Of a DNA stretch of 64,000 bases, positions 1-10,300 are shown piece by piece. Position 1 is the stretch's first letter, and each line of letters starts with the position of its first letter. The position numbers and the translations under genes were made by a program. Source of the DNA: Pythium myriotylum (lineage: Eukaryota; Oomycota; Peronosporomycetes; Pythiales; Pythiaceae); NCBI GenBank assembly GCA_023091665.1, contig JALJCQ010000016.1:1054001-1118000 (forward strand), read 5' to 3'. The notes under the pieces were generated by a model that searched no databases, was not told where the DNA came from, and saw only the letters and a list, made by a program, of their open reading frames with translations.

Positions 1-1848
1 CAACGTGAGTTAGTCGAAGCGGTGCAAACACGGGTGGCCTCGAAGGTTTACTAAACAATGAGCGAGCAGATCGCTGATGAGTCTGGATCATGCTCTGCAA
101 TGACATGTTGCTCACAGCCTCCAACAGATTATCTGTCGAGGGTGCTGAGTCCTTAGTCGACGGTTCTGTGGATCGCGCAAGGGTAGACGCGTCAACACGA
201 TTTACACGTGAGTTGATCTTGTTGTTGTTCTCGTTCTCTGTTCCCGCCTGATCACGGAGTCTGGTGAGGTATGTCGAGATCTGGTAGCTCCTCCCTGAAT
301 CGTGGACATCTGGGACTAGGTCATGCAGATTGTATTTCCGCAGTGCCTTCTTAAGCGGCTGGTAGTAGTAGATCGGCACGGCTCCGATGTACGCTGAGAA
401 TGACTCTCGCCACGACGATGGCATAGCCTTTGCCTGGAACGCCCATGCGCCAGTTGGGGCGTTGATGTTTTGGCCGCTCGCCTGGTATACACGCGCGGCC
501 TCCACGAGAAGATTGAATAGGAGGGGGAAATTGTACGGCAGCAATACGAGAATAGGACTGCTGGACGATGTTGTTGACGAACCCGCACGCAAAAACCCAA
601 TAGGATCGCCTGATACAAGAAGAAATTAGTACAGCGTCCGTTTACTCATAGCCAACAGCCAACTCACCCAGCCTTCCATCTCCTCGGCTGTTCTGCACGT
701 ACACTAACCAGCGTTGGCCGCGCGGTGGTGGTGGTGACAACTGGTTGTCGAGAACGTAGCTATCGGCTGGGAACTTGAGTGTATCTAGCAGCATGTGATT
801 TGTCGCGGCCTCAATGGCACCTTCAACTGTCCGCCGAAAGACCAAAGTTGGATGCGCCTCCCGTGGCGGTAGCGAAACCGTGTTGCGATCAAGCCAAAAG
901 GACTCCGGAATAGGCCACGAATACTCTTTACCACTCGGGACAGGAATGATCGTGTTGCGCACAGCTGGGAACTCGACGTCGCTGTCGTTAGCCTCACACC
1001 GGAACTTGACGACAGCGCCGGCTTTGAGTTTGGAAATGACCTGATCGATACTGTTGACGCAACGCCAAGAAGTCAGCGCCGCCATTAGATTAATCCGGTC
1101 CCTAAAAAACAACTGACCTTTGCTCGACGCCTTGCTTCGAAGAAGGCATGAAAAGCATGCCTCCTGTGGCCTCGCTGAGCGCGAGAAGATCCGTCGGGAC
1201 GGCTGGCTGGGTTCGCACGGAGCCCGTCGTGGCGCCGAGCTTGAGCGCAATGGTGAAGAGCCGCTGGTCCCATCTGTACGGCTCCATCGTGAGGTCGGCG
1301 CCGACGAGCGACGACGGCGGGATCGTGAGCGTGTCCTGCACGAGCCCGTCGACGGTCGAGAGCGTCGTGGCGTCCGTGAGGAGCACGCAGACGGCGATGT
1401 TGGTGTTCCAGGGCGTGCGTCCGAGTCCGTACGAGTCCCAGTTGAGCGGCAGGCGCACCTGGTTCATGAGCTCGAAGGCCTGCTTGATCGAGGCGCCGAG
1501 ATCGCTCAGGTCGGTCGCGCGCAGGTTCTTGAGCTCGGCCAGGAAGGCGTCCTTGTTGGTGGCCTGGTCCCATCCGACGCGCACGCGTCCGTTCCAGTTG
1601 GGCAGATCTGCGCTGCCGCCGCCCTTGGCGCGCGCCGCGGCCTGCTTGGCGCCGGCGTTGGCCGCGGCGTTGTCGACGCCGCAGGAGACGAGCATGAAGT
1701 AGTGCTGCTGGTGGAAGCGGCGGCTCGGGTCGCGCACGCGCTTGACGAAGCGCTCGACGGCCGACTTGGCGTAGTCGAGCAGCGTCATGCCGCTGGCCGT
1801 CGCCTGGTTCATGGACGCCGACGTGTCGATCACGAACGTCACCAGCAT
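1..1848 (-). CDS. INTS6: Integrator complex subunit 6 (partial, C-terminus beyond left edge)
   Basis: Exons 1118-1848, 668-1050 and 1-609, with GT-AG introns of 67 nt (1051-1117) and 58 nt (610-667). The frame closes exactly over both junctions, giving about 574 residues before the window edge. The start at 1848 opens directly into a von Willebrand A domain (MLVTFVIDTSASMNQ) with a DxSxS metal-binding motif, as in animal INTS6; an in-frame ATG upstream would add a tail the family lacks. Further family blocks are YGLGRTPW, MEPYRWDQRLF, WPIPESFWLDRN and, in exon 3, LLPYNFPLLFNLL and YYQPLKKALRKYNL. INTS6 is a subunit of the nuclear Integrator, which cleaves snRNA and paused Pol II transcripts and recruits PP2A. 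It is divergent from the hydroxylase gene with 152 nt between start codons. Similarity was judged by eye, but it extends over the whole length seen. Confidence 0.92.
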
Positions 1849-2000
1849 CGCTCCCGGTATACGGCTTGCTCGTTTCCCCTCTGGTGATGTCATGTGGGGG
1901 AAACATGGGAGGTGGAACTGGAAGATGCCGGCTAAGTGCGAGTTGGAGTAAGTACGAATGGGTGGGTCGTTAAGTTTCGACGGATCCAAGAGACGTGGAG

Positions 2001-3013
2001 ATGGAGGCCGACGAGCGACGCGTCGAGGCGGCGCTGCGCGCGCTCGTGCGCGACTGGGGGCTCTCGCGCTTCAGCGAAGAGATGGCGTGGCGCTGGATCC
2101 GCCAGGCGCTCGGCGCGGACGACGACGACGCGCAGTTGGCGCACGTGCGCAAGTGGATCTGGCTGCAGATCCAGCCGCTACGGGTTCTTCCGGCGATGGA
2201 TCCGTGGCAGCGAGGCTGTCCGGAGATCATTCCGGAGCTGAGAGCACGCGCTGTGTGGGGGTGCGATGAGTTTCCGTGGGTCGAGTCGCTCGAGAAGTCG
2301 TTTGCGGAGATCAAGAAGGAACTCCTGGCACTCAAGGGACAGAAGGGGTTCCAGCCGTACCGCGCGCCCACGTGGGCGAGCGATATACACGTGAGTAGAT
2401 AAACTGCTTCACATAGGCGATTCGCGGGGAGACTTACTGCGAAAGCGATCCTTGGTAGGCAAAGGACGGACTTGGGAGCGTCGGACACGACGCGGGGGAC
2501 TGGAATGTCTTCTATCTACACCTACACAACATGGATTTCGCGGCGAACAGAGCCTTGTGTCCCACTACGGTCGCTACCATCGAGTCAATCGAAGGCCACT
2601 ATGAGCACGCATTCTTCTCGGCGCTAGCGCCGTCTACTCATATCAAGAAGCACCACGGACCAACCAACAAGAAGCTGCGCTGCCACTTGCCGCTGGTCGT
2701 GCCCAAGGGCAAGAGTCGGCTACGCGTGGGCAACGAGATCATCCAGATCGAAGAAGGCAAGTGTTACATCTTCGACGATTCGTTTGAGCACGAGGCTTGG
2801 AACGATGACCCCGACCACGCGCGCATCGTGCTCATCGTCGACGTGTGGCATCCTGATTTATCTGCTCCTGAGAAGAAATTCCTCTCGTTCCTTCGCAATT
2901 CGCAGCTGCGCATGGGCAAGAAGCTCGCTCAGGACCCCAAAGACAGCTTCTTCTCGATCATCGAGGAGGCCAACCAGGCCGACATGTCGGCGCCAGCCGC
3001 GATCTGGAGCTGA
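2001..3013 (+). CDS. Aspartyl/asparaginyl beta-hydroxylase domain protein
   Basis: Exons 2001-2390 and 2459-3013 with a 68-nt intron (GTGAGT...TAG), giving 314 residues. An earlier AG at 2415-2416 would leave an in-frame stop, so the acceptor at 2457-2458 was chosen. The second exon has the AspH fold signature: HHGPTNKKLRCHLPL, then CYIFDDSFEHEAWN and HARIVLIVDVWHP. In this Fe(II)/2-oxoglutarate oxygenase family the two histidines (HHGPTN and FEHEAWN) bind iron and the arginines after them bind 2-oxoglutarate; all are present. There is no membrane anchor or signal peptide, unlike animal ASPH, so it may act in the cytosol or nucleus. The substrate cannot be told. The N-terminal 130 residues are helical and not recognised. 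The start is the first ATG (MEADER). Confidence 0.88.
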
Positions 3014-3224
3014 GACTCGCGGAGCTCTTCAACATGGCTACATTTTCCACTATACCAAAATACGATATAAATTGTTCGATGAAATTTAAAAGCAGGTGAT
3101 ATTCTACATCTTGCCCCATTGCTTCTTGGCGCCATTCCTACATTCCTCGTGGACACCGCGGCCTCGCTCTCTCCACGTCCACGGCGACGTGCGCTGCGCC
3201 AGCGGCGGGGATCTCTCAGCGGCA

Positions 3225-6200
3225 ATGGCCGCCCCGTCTCTGCGCAGTTGTATACGCGGAGGCCCGCAAGTGATCGAGTTCTTGGCTCCACTCTATCCAA
3301 CGGTGCCGTGTGATGAAGACGACGAGGAGGAGATCTACGCCGTCGAGCTCCAGCATGGCGTGGGAGGAAAACTGGAGATCGTCTTTCCCGAGCTCAGTCT
3401 TCCCGGCAGGCTGTTCAAAGTCGACATTACTTGTGTGAACGGTGACAGTGGACACTGCGAGTGCCGCTTCGAGGCCATGCTTCGAAGCGTCAATGCGCTG
3501 CACGCAGCCAAAACTCTGCGCGCGACGTTCAAGTACGTTATCACACGTAGTGAGGTGCCAGATGGTGGTGGAGAGGCCAAACGAGTTGCGACGCTGAGAC
3601 TCTGCGTCGCGATTCATGAGAAAGCGGACCCGGCGACGACCGGCTTCGACTACTTCGTGCTCGAGCATTTGCAGGCGAGTCTGTTTCCGCAAGGAGGTAG
3701 GGACGAGCGCGACCGCGGCGCGGAGGTCGAAAAGGCGAGGACGAGCAAGTGCCATGTCGTGGGCTGCATGATCCACTCTTCCCAGGCAGGCAACAACATA
3801 GGGTCAGGGATGAAGCTAGAGGAGATTTTCCGGCAGCTCACCGAGACTGAGCATCCAGCATCAGGCGGACAGTCGGTCAAAGGGTGGTACGATATCGATG
3901 AAGAGCTCAGACGGCTAACTGATCTTCCTCGCCCCATGATGCACCTGTGTGCGCGTATGTTATCTCCACGCGACCTCTGCGCACTTTACTCGACTTGCCG
4001 CTGCCTTCACCGCCATGCTCATGAGGTTGTGCCTGGACTCAAGCTTCTACTGTACAGTCACCAACGACAATCGCTTCGGTGGCTGTTGTTTCGAGAAGGC
4101 TTGAATCGTCAACAAATCATGTCAATGCCTCACCCGTACCTGCTCCCAGCATGCGTCAGCGACGGTGAGGACCAAGGAGGCCTCGTGCTCGATCTCCTTG
4201 ATGGTCGCCTCGTGGCGCGCTCGTCAGTCACACCGCCAATGGATATCCGCGGGGGGTTATTCTGCGACGAGCCAGGCCTAGGTAAGACTATCACAATGCT
4301 TGCGCTCATATTGATGACCAAGGGCATTCAGTCGGACCCTCGGGATCTCGTGTTGGAGGCCCCCGACGCGCGAAAGACTTCGTTGTCGCTGCGGGACCCT
4401 ACCAGGGGCCGTGAGCTAGACCTCAGCCAGCTACTTCCTAGTGCTGCATCCTTGATCGTCGTCCCAGGACCTTTGCTTGAGCATTGGCGGTACCAGATCA
4501 AGTTGCACCTGCAGCGGCGTGTGCTCAAAGCGTTCGTCGACGATGCTGACTTCAAGACATCTGATCTGCCATCACCAAGGTCTCTAGCTGCATATGACGT
4601 GGTGATCACCACCTTCGAGCGCCTCAGTCACCAATGGAAGTTCCACAAGCCGAAATCAGCTTCCGAGCAGAACCGACCGAATCGTTATGGGTTTGAAGAC
4701 GCACCCGAGCGATTTATCGATGGGCGCGTCAACCGGGGGACGTCGCCACTTCTAATGGTGCACTGGGTGCGAATAGTTGTCGATGAAGGCCACAAACTCG
4801 GTGGCAGGCGTTCCCAAGACCACATGCTAATGGCGGAACTCCTACACGCTAGCAAACGGTGGGTGATGACAGGAACCCCCACGCCGCATACGGCGTGGTC
4901 TGCAGACCTGCGGCACATGCACGGTCTCCTCGTGTTCCTTCGTGACCGGCCGTACGGCGAGGCTGACGGAAAGACGTGGGCGAGAGCAATCTCGCGCCCT
5001 TTTGAATCAGGTGATCGTGCTGGATACGTCCGCCTCCTCCACTTATTACAGCGCATCATGATGCGCCACACAAAAGACTCCATCTTGAAGCAGATCCCGA
5101 TGCCGATTCGCCGGAGCGTGTCGGTGTATCCGACCCCGAGAGAGTATGCCGTATACAATGGTGTCGCTGCCGTTGTGCGCGCCAACCTGGTTATCACGAG
5201 CAAAACCCTCGTTGACCCGGTGGTCACACACAAAGACAGTCTACTCCATCGGGACAACCTCCAGTTTGCTAGAAGTGCAGTTCAGAATTTGCGATCGGCG
5301 ACGCACGGTGGTGGAAGCATTTCGGTCAAGCTGGCGGACACGAGTTTGCGCGAGACTGTTAAGGCACTCGCTATCCGCGGTGTTCCACCGGAGCGAGTTG
5401 CAGAGATCTCGAATTTCCTGACCAATGCTGTCGGCATCGACGTTTTGACGCTGTGTGCGCTCTGTGGGCGGCATTTGCCAGTGCTCATGCTGATACCTTG
5501 CGGTCATCTAAGCTGTGCCGACTGTGTAGAAGCCCACATCACGCGTATCGGCCAGTCTTGCGAGATCTGCCGTGCTGAATTCGACTGGGACGACCTCCAG
5601 AAGATCCAACCAGGGTTTGAGGTTAAGATTATCGACGACAACTGGGACTACGACCACGGCGACGCAGCCGACAGTAACCAACAGCCAGCTCCAAATGGGA
5701 AAAAGCCAAAGCGGAAGCGTGTTGCCATTGATCTCACCAGGTTCGTTACTGTCGACGCTAGCAAGACCTTCTACGTGTCCCACAGGATCACGGAGTTGCG
5801 AAAGGAGTTCGATCAGGCAAAGGCCAGTGGTGTCCAAGACGGATACTACTGGGATATGGTGACCCACAAGCCCAAACCCCTTAAAGCCATCGTCTACTCT
5901 CGCAGCCGTGAGCTCATCTATCGCGTCAAGGTCTCCCTCGCGCAGCACGGTGTCCAAACCGAAGATTTCATGGTTCGGACGGCAGCTGCGCGCCTCGAGG
6001 CACTCGTTTCCTTCCGCAACAACCCAAAAAGTAACGTGCTCCTTATGACGGACTCAGGGTCTCACGGTCTTGACCTATCGTTCGTGACCCATATCTTTCT
6101 CATGGAGCAAATCTTCGACAAATCGCTCGAGAAGCAAATTGTCGCTCGAGCTCACCGAATGGGTGCGCAACACTCGGTCATCGTGGAGAAGATCCTTATG

Positions 6201-7082
6201 CGAGGCACGCTCGAAGAAACTTCAGATATGCCAGAGCAGCGACGGCAGTTCCAGCAAACAAAAGAGGACGATGGGTCCCTCATTCGTTCGTTGTTGAGAA
6301 ACCTACGACTGATTCAAGAATCGGACGTAGCTCAGTTTGGGTACTTGAAGTACGAAATGAGGGTAGAGGGTGGCGCGGAAGTGAAGGAGGCAAATGTTTT
6401 GCTCCCCAATCCTGGCAAAAAGCCCTCTATCGCTACCTACTCGATCACGTCAGAGCAGTCGGAAGCTACAAGTGCTGCAGAAAACTCAACGAGCAATTCT
6501 AGCGACATCGCAGCGGCATCCGCAGTGTCAACAACCGCTGCACCACAGCCCAACGATGACCGATCGGTGGAACGAAGCCGTCCCGCCGTCCGCTTCGTGT
6601 TACCTGAGTCTAGACCGCCAGAACCACCGACAAATAAGCCTTCGCTTCGACAAGAGCCACAACCAAGTGATCCCATGCCTCGCGCAAAGAGCGTTGCGGA
6701 GCCTATGGTCGAGAGGAAACCGGTCTTTGAGGAAAAAATCAAGATCAAGACAGAGCTTCCCCAGCCAGCTCCCAAGCAGAAAAGAAAGCGCCCACCAACT
6801 CCACCCGTGATTGATCTTACAGCCGACAGCGACAGCGACAGCGAAATCGACGATTCGAGCACGAGTCGGGTTCGAACCGTCTCCCAAACGACCTATTCGG
6901 GTTCATTCTACAAGGCAAGCAGCGAAGAAGATAGCGACGTTGACGATTCGGAGACAGACGATGAATGGGTAGCTATCAAGGAAGAGCGTGTGACACAGAA
7001 GTCCAGCTTGAACCGAAGCCGCGCCAAGGAGACGAAGCGCATTCGCTTAAAGACTTTTCACGACGGCGAGACAGGCAAATAA
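3225..7082 (+). CDS. F-box/SNF2 helicase/RING protein, copy 1
   Basis: Single exon, 1285 residues from the ATG at 3225; the longer open frame begins at a GTG. Order: an N-terminal block shared with copy 2 (IEFLAPLYPTVP), an F-box-like segment (about 233-265, LPRPMMHLCARMLSPRDL), SNF2 ATPase with Walker A DEPGLGKT (about 347-354) and DEGH (about 519), a RING finger (about 742-782, C-x2-C...CGH-x2-C-x2-C...C-x2-C), helicase C with DSGSHGLDLS and ARAHRMG (about 945-980), and an acidic tail with a SUMO-interaction-type motif (VIDLTADSDSD). It resembles the plant F-box SNF2 protein At3g54460 and Rad5/HLTF-type ubiquitin ligase translocases. Inferred role: nuclear chromatin or DNA-repair remodelling with ubiquitin ligase activity. 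All motor and RING residues look intact. Its tail faces copy 2, 307 nt away. Confidence 0.88.
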   Translation: MAAPSLRSCIRGGPQVIEFLAPLYPTVPCDEDDEEEIYAVELQHGVGGKLEIVFPELSLPGRLFKVDITCVNGDSGHCECRFEAMLRSVNALHAAKTLRATFKYVITRSEVPDGGGEAKRVATLRLCVAIHEKADPATTGFDYFVLEHLQASLFPQGGRDERDRGAEVEKARTSKCHVVGCMIHSSQAGNNIGSGMKLEEIFRQLTETEHPASGGQSVKGWYDIDEELRRLTDLPRPMMHLCARMLSPRDLCALYSTCRCLHRHAHEVVPGLKLLLYSHQRQSLRWLLFREGLNRQQIMSMPHPYLLPACVSDGEDQGGLVLDLLDGRLVARSSVTPPMDIRGGLFCDEPGLGKTITMLALILMTKGIQSDPRDLVLEAPDARKTSLSLRDPTRGRELDLSQLLPSAASLIVVPGPLLEHWRYQIKLHLQRRVLKAFVDDADFKTSDLPSPRSLAAYDVVITTFERLSHQWKFHKPKSASEQNRPNRYGFEDAPERFIDGRVNRGTSPLLMVHWVRIVVDEGHKLGGRRSQDHMLMAELLHASKRWVMTGTPTPHTAWSADLRHMHGLLVFLRDRPYGEADGKTWARAISRPFESGDRAGYVRLLHLLQRIMMRHTKDSILKQIPMPIRRSVSVYPTPREYAVYNGVAAVVRANLVITSKTLVDPVVTHKDSLLHRDNLQFARSAVQNLRSATHGGGSISVKLADTSLRETVKALAIRGVPPERVAEISNFLTNAVGIDVLTLCALCGRHLPVLMLIPCGHLSCADCVEAHITRIGQSCEICRAEFDWDDLQKIQPGFEVKIIDDNWDYDHGDAADSNQQPAPNGKKPKRKRVAIDLTRFVTVDASKTFYVSHRITELRKEFDQAKASGVQDGYYWDMVTHKPKPLKAIVYSRSRELIYRVKVSLAQHGVQTEDFMVRTAAARLEALVSFRNNPKSNVLLMTDSGSHGLDLSFVTHIFLMEQIFDKSLEKQIVARAHRMGAQHSVIVEKILMRGTLEETSDMPEQRRQFQQTKEDDGSLIRSLLRNLRLIQESDVAQFGYLKYEMRVEGGAEVKEANVLLPNPGKKPSIATYSITSEQSEATSAAENSTSNSSDIAAASAVSTTAAPQPNDDRSVERSRPAVRFVLPESRPPEPPTNKPSLRQEPQPSDPMPRAKSVAEPMVERKPVFEEKIKIKTELPQPAPKQKRKRPPTPPVIDLTADSDSDSEIDDSSTSRVRTVSQTTYSGSFYKASSEEDSDVDDSETDDEWVAIKEERVTQKSSLNRSRAKETKRIRLKTFHDGETGK

Positions 7083-7389
7083 GAACCAGAGTAACTTCCA
7101 GCCCTCGTGCAATCGACAAGATCTCAAGAATATCCAGCCCACCATATCAACAGCTCATCTCGAAGGGAACCAAATGCACGTCGGAGGTCTCTTCATCTTG
7201 AACAGACCCCCCATGCGCATTGCACTCCTCTTTGGATGCCGCACCGTTTTTGCTCATATTAATAATGTGCCATAATTCGAACCTCGCATGAAAATGCACC
7301 CATTCGTCCGTCCATCAACTGATGTCATCATTGCACGAAATCAAATGATTTTCTACACATTAACAAAACGTTTGGACATAGAGGGCATT
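7083..7389. other. Convergent 3' gap between the two SNF2 paralogues
   Basis: AT-richer sequence than its flanks, with no open frame of note. It must hold both 3' UTRs and polyadenylation sites. I see no terminal repeats or remnant of an element that could explain the inverted duplication. Confidence 0.6.
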
Positions 7390-10300
7390 TCACTCATCGT
7401 CCGAGCCCTCCTCAACGGCGAGGCGCACGCGCTTCTGCTTGCCCTTACCATTTGACTTGATACGAGCAGAGCTGACACGCCTGGGGGCACCTGGGTTCCA
7501 GTCGTCGTCGTCGTCGTAATCCTCGTCGCTGCCGTTAGTGTATGAATACGATGTCTGCAGCCCCATCGCGAAACGTGTACGCATCGAGCGCGACTGAACC
7601 TTCATATTCTTCTCGCTTGGACTGTCTCCGTCACTCGTCAGATCGACAACAACGGCGGATTTGGCGGACTGAGGCGCGTCTTGGAATTGCACTCGAGGCC
7701 GACTTGTTGTCATTTTCTGCTTCCCGTTGGATGGTCGATCGACTGAGTTGGGCGCACTGGAACCTGAGACAACCACTTGGTCTGCCTGTACAGATGACGG
7801 TTGGGAGGATGAAGATTGCGTACCAGTTGCTGGAGGTGCTCCGGTTCCGTGCGGTCCGGTGGACTCAGTCACCATGGATGTCGGAGGCTTCCCTGGGTTG
7901 GGGAGTCGTAGACTTGCAGAACGGACGCGCTGCCCGTCGTTGTCAAGTACCTGGAATTTGACGATGCCAAACTCCGACACAGTGCTTTCTTCGATCAGCC
8001 GTAGATTCTGCAGCAGATGCTGCAACTGGCGATGCTGCATGGACGACTTGCTATGAGGCTCACTCTGTCCTCCCTTCGACGTCTGGCTCTGGCGATTCTT
8101 TAGACGCTTGCTCTTTAGCTTGTTCTCGCCAGCAAAAAAGCCCTTCATAGCCCTCGAGCCCGGTTGGTGAGGTGCAGATGCCTGTGGAGTCTCGTCGTTG
8201 TCGCTGTCATCGCCACCTCCGCCAGGTGTATCATCCGGTTCTTCTCCGTATCGCTCTCGCTTGTTCATTTCGTGCATAATCTCCTCCACAGAAGACCGCA
8301 TCAGCAGCTGCTCCACTACGACTGAGTGACGTGCACCCATGCGATGGGCTCTTGCGATGACTTGCTTCTCGAGTGACTTGTCCCAAATTTCGTCCATCAA
8401 GAAGATGTGCGTCACGAATGACAGATCGAGACCATGGGACCCAACGTCGGTTAGCACAAGCACGTTACTGTCCGGGTCGTTGCGGAACTTGAGGAGACCT
8501 GCCAATCGCATGGCAGGCGAGACACCTGTGATGAAATCTGCGCATTGGATGCCTTGCTGTGCGAGCGCGACTTTGACTCGCCAGATGTGCTCCTTGAACT
8601 GAGAGAAAATGATCGCCTTGACGACCTTCGGTCGAGGTGGGGCGCTACTCCAGGCATCGCGAGGATCGTGCCGAGCGAATTCTTTCCGCAGTTCAGTGAT
8701 GCGGCTCGCCACGTAGAAGGCCTTGCTTGCGTTCACAGTCACGAAGCGAGTTAAGTCGATCGGAATGATGCGACGGCGATTCCCATTCTGCTCTCGGACG
8801 GGTATAGTGCTACCGTCGTTGGGTCTTGCCCTTCGCCTTTGCGCCGGTGGATCTTGTCCTTGAGCTCCGAAACCGTTTGGTGCGGTCACGTTTCCATGTC
8901 CAAATCCTGCCAAAGGACCTTCGTCGTATTCCCACTTCTCTTCGACGCTGCTAAACTCAAAACCGGGTTGCAGCATTTGAAAAAATTCCCAGTCGTACCC
9001 CGTATCACAGATCCCGCATGATGGGCCTACTGCTTCCACCCGCGACTCAACGCAATCTGCACAAGCCATGTGCCCACAGGGTAGAAGCATGAGTAACTGA
9101 AGATGTCGACCACACATAGTGCAAAGACTGAGGACATCAATGCTTTCTGCTTTGCGCATGAATTCAATGACTTTGTTGACGCGTTCCGGATCGACACCAT
9201 TGCTGTTGAGCATGTTGACAGTTTCCGCGAAGCTCTCTCTCGTCAGAGTCGCTTTGATCTGGCCACCACCACACGTTGCCAGTCGGAGATTTACTGTTAC
9301 TTGCTTCGCCCAGCGTCTATGGATTGGATTCAACAGGCTATCCAGATGCAGTTTCCCAGGTGTGTGTGGATCCTTGTTCGTGATCACCAAGTTCGCTCGC
9401 ACAGCTGCAGCGACACCGTTATACATGGCGTACTCTTTTGGAGTGGGGTCAATCAGCACAACGTGTCGAACCGGAGCCGGAATGAGCGTGTGTACAGACT
9501 CCTTCGTGTGCCTCATCATAATACGATTTAGCAAATGCAACAGTCGGACATAACCGGCCCGTTCGTTCTGCTCAAATGGTTTCGCGATCGCCTTCAGCCA
9601 CGCCTTGCCGTCTGCTTCGCCGTAGGGGCGATCGCGCAAGAAGACAAGCAAACCGTGCATGTGACGTAGATCCGCCGACTGAAGAGTGTTGGGTGTTGGT
9701 GTACCGGTCATCACCCACCTCTTATCGGCATGGAATAACCGAGCCATCCGCATGTGGTACGCTTGGTTCGTACCGCCGAGCTTGTGACCCTCATCCACAA
9801 TGATGCGGATCCAGTGCACCATTAGCAGCGGTGACGTACCCCGATTGACAAATCCGTCCACAAATCGGTCCGGGCCATCTTCAAACATGAACCGTTCTGG
9901 CCGTCGCTCCTCAAGTGCCGACTTTGGTCGACGGTACTTCCATTCATCGGTGAGCCGACCGAAGGAAGTGATGACTACATCATAAGTGGCCAGCTCTTCA
10001 GCCGACGGTAAGTCTCCTTTGAATTCGACGTCGTCCACGAACACTTTAAGCACTCCGTGAGCCACGTGGGTTGCGATCTGGTATCTCCAGTGGTCGAGTA
10101 ACGGGTTTGGGACGACAATGAGCGATGTCGCACTAGCCTTAAGCCTTTGGGTATTGAGTTCTCGACCGCGACTGCCGGCGGATCGTAGCGACATTCCGAT
10201 TCGCGGTGCACCACGGAGATCATCACGGACAAGGGTGCGCGGATCCGAGCGTTGCCCTTTGGTCCGAAGAATCAGTGCAAGCATTGTGATTGTCTTTCCT

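Noticed and set aside
1120..1887. 255-codon open frame antisense to INTS6 exon 1
   Set aside because: Arg/Gly/Val-rich composition typical of antisense shadow frames in GC-rich DNA; INTS6 is clearly coding on the other strand.
2407..2416. Earlier 3' splice site (CACATAG) for the hydroxylase intron
   Set aside because: Using it leaves an in-frame TAG before the conserved second exon.
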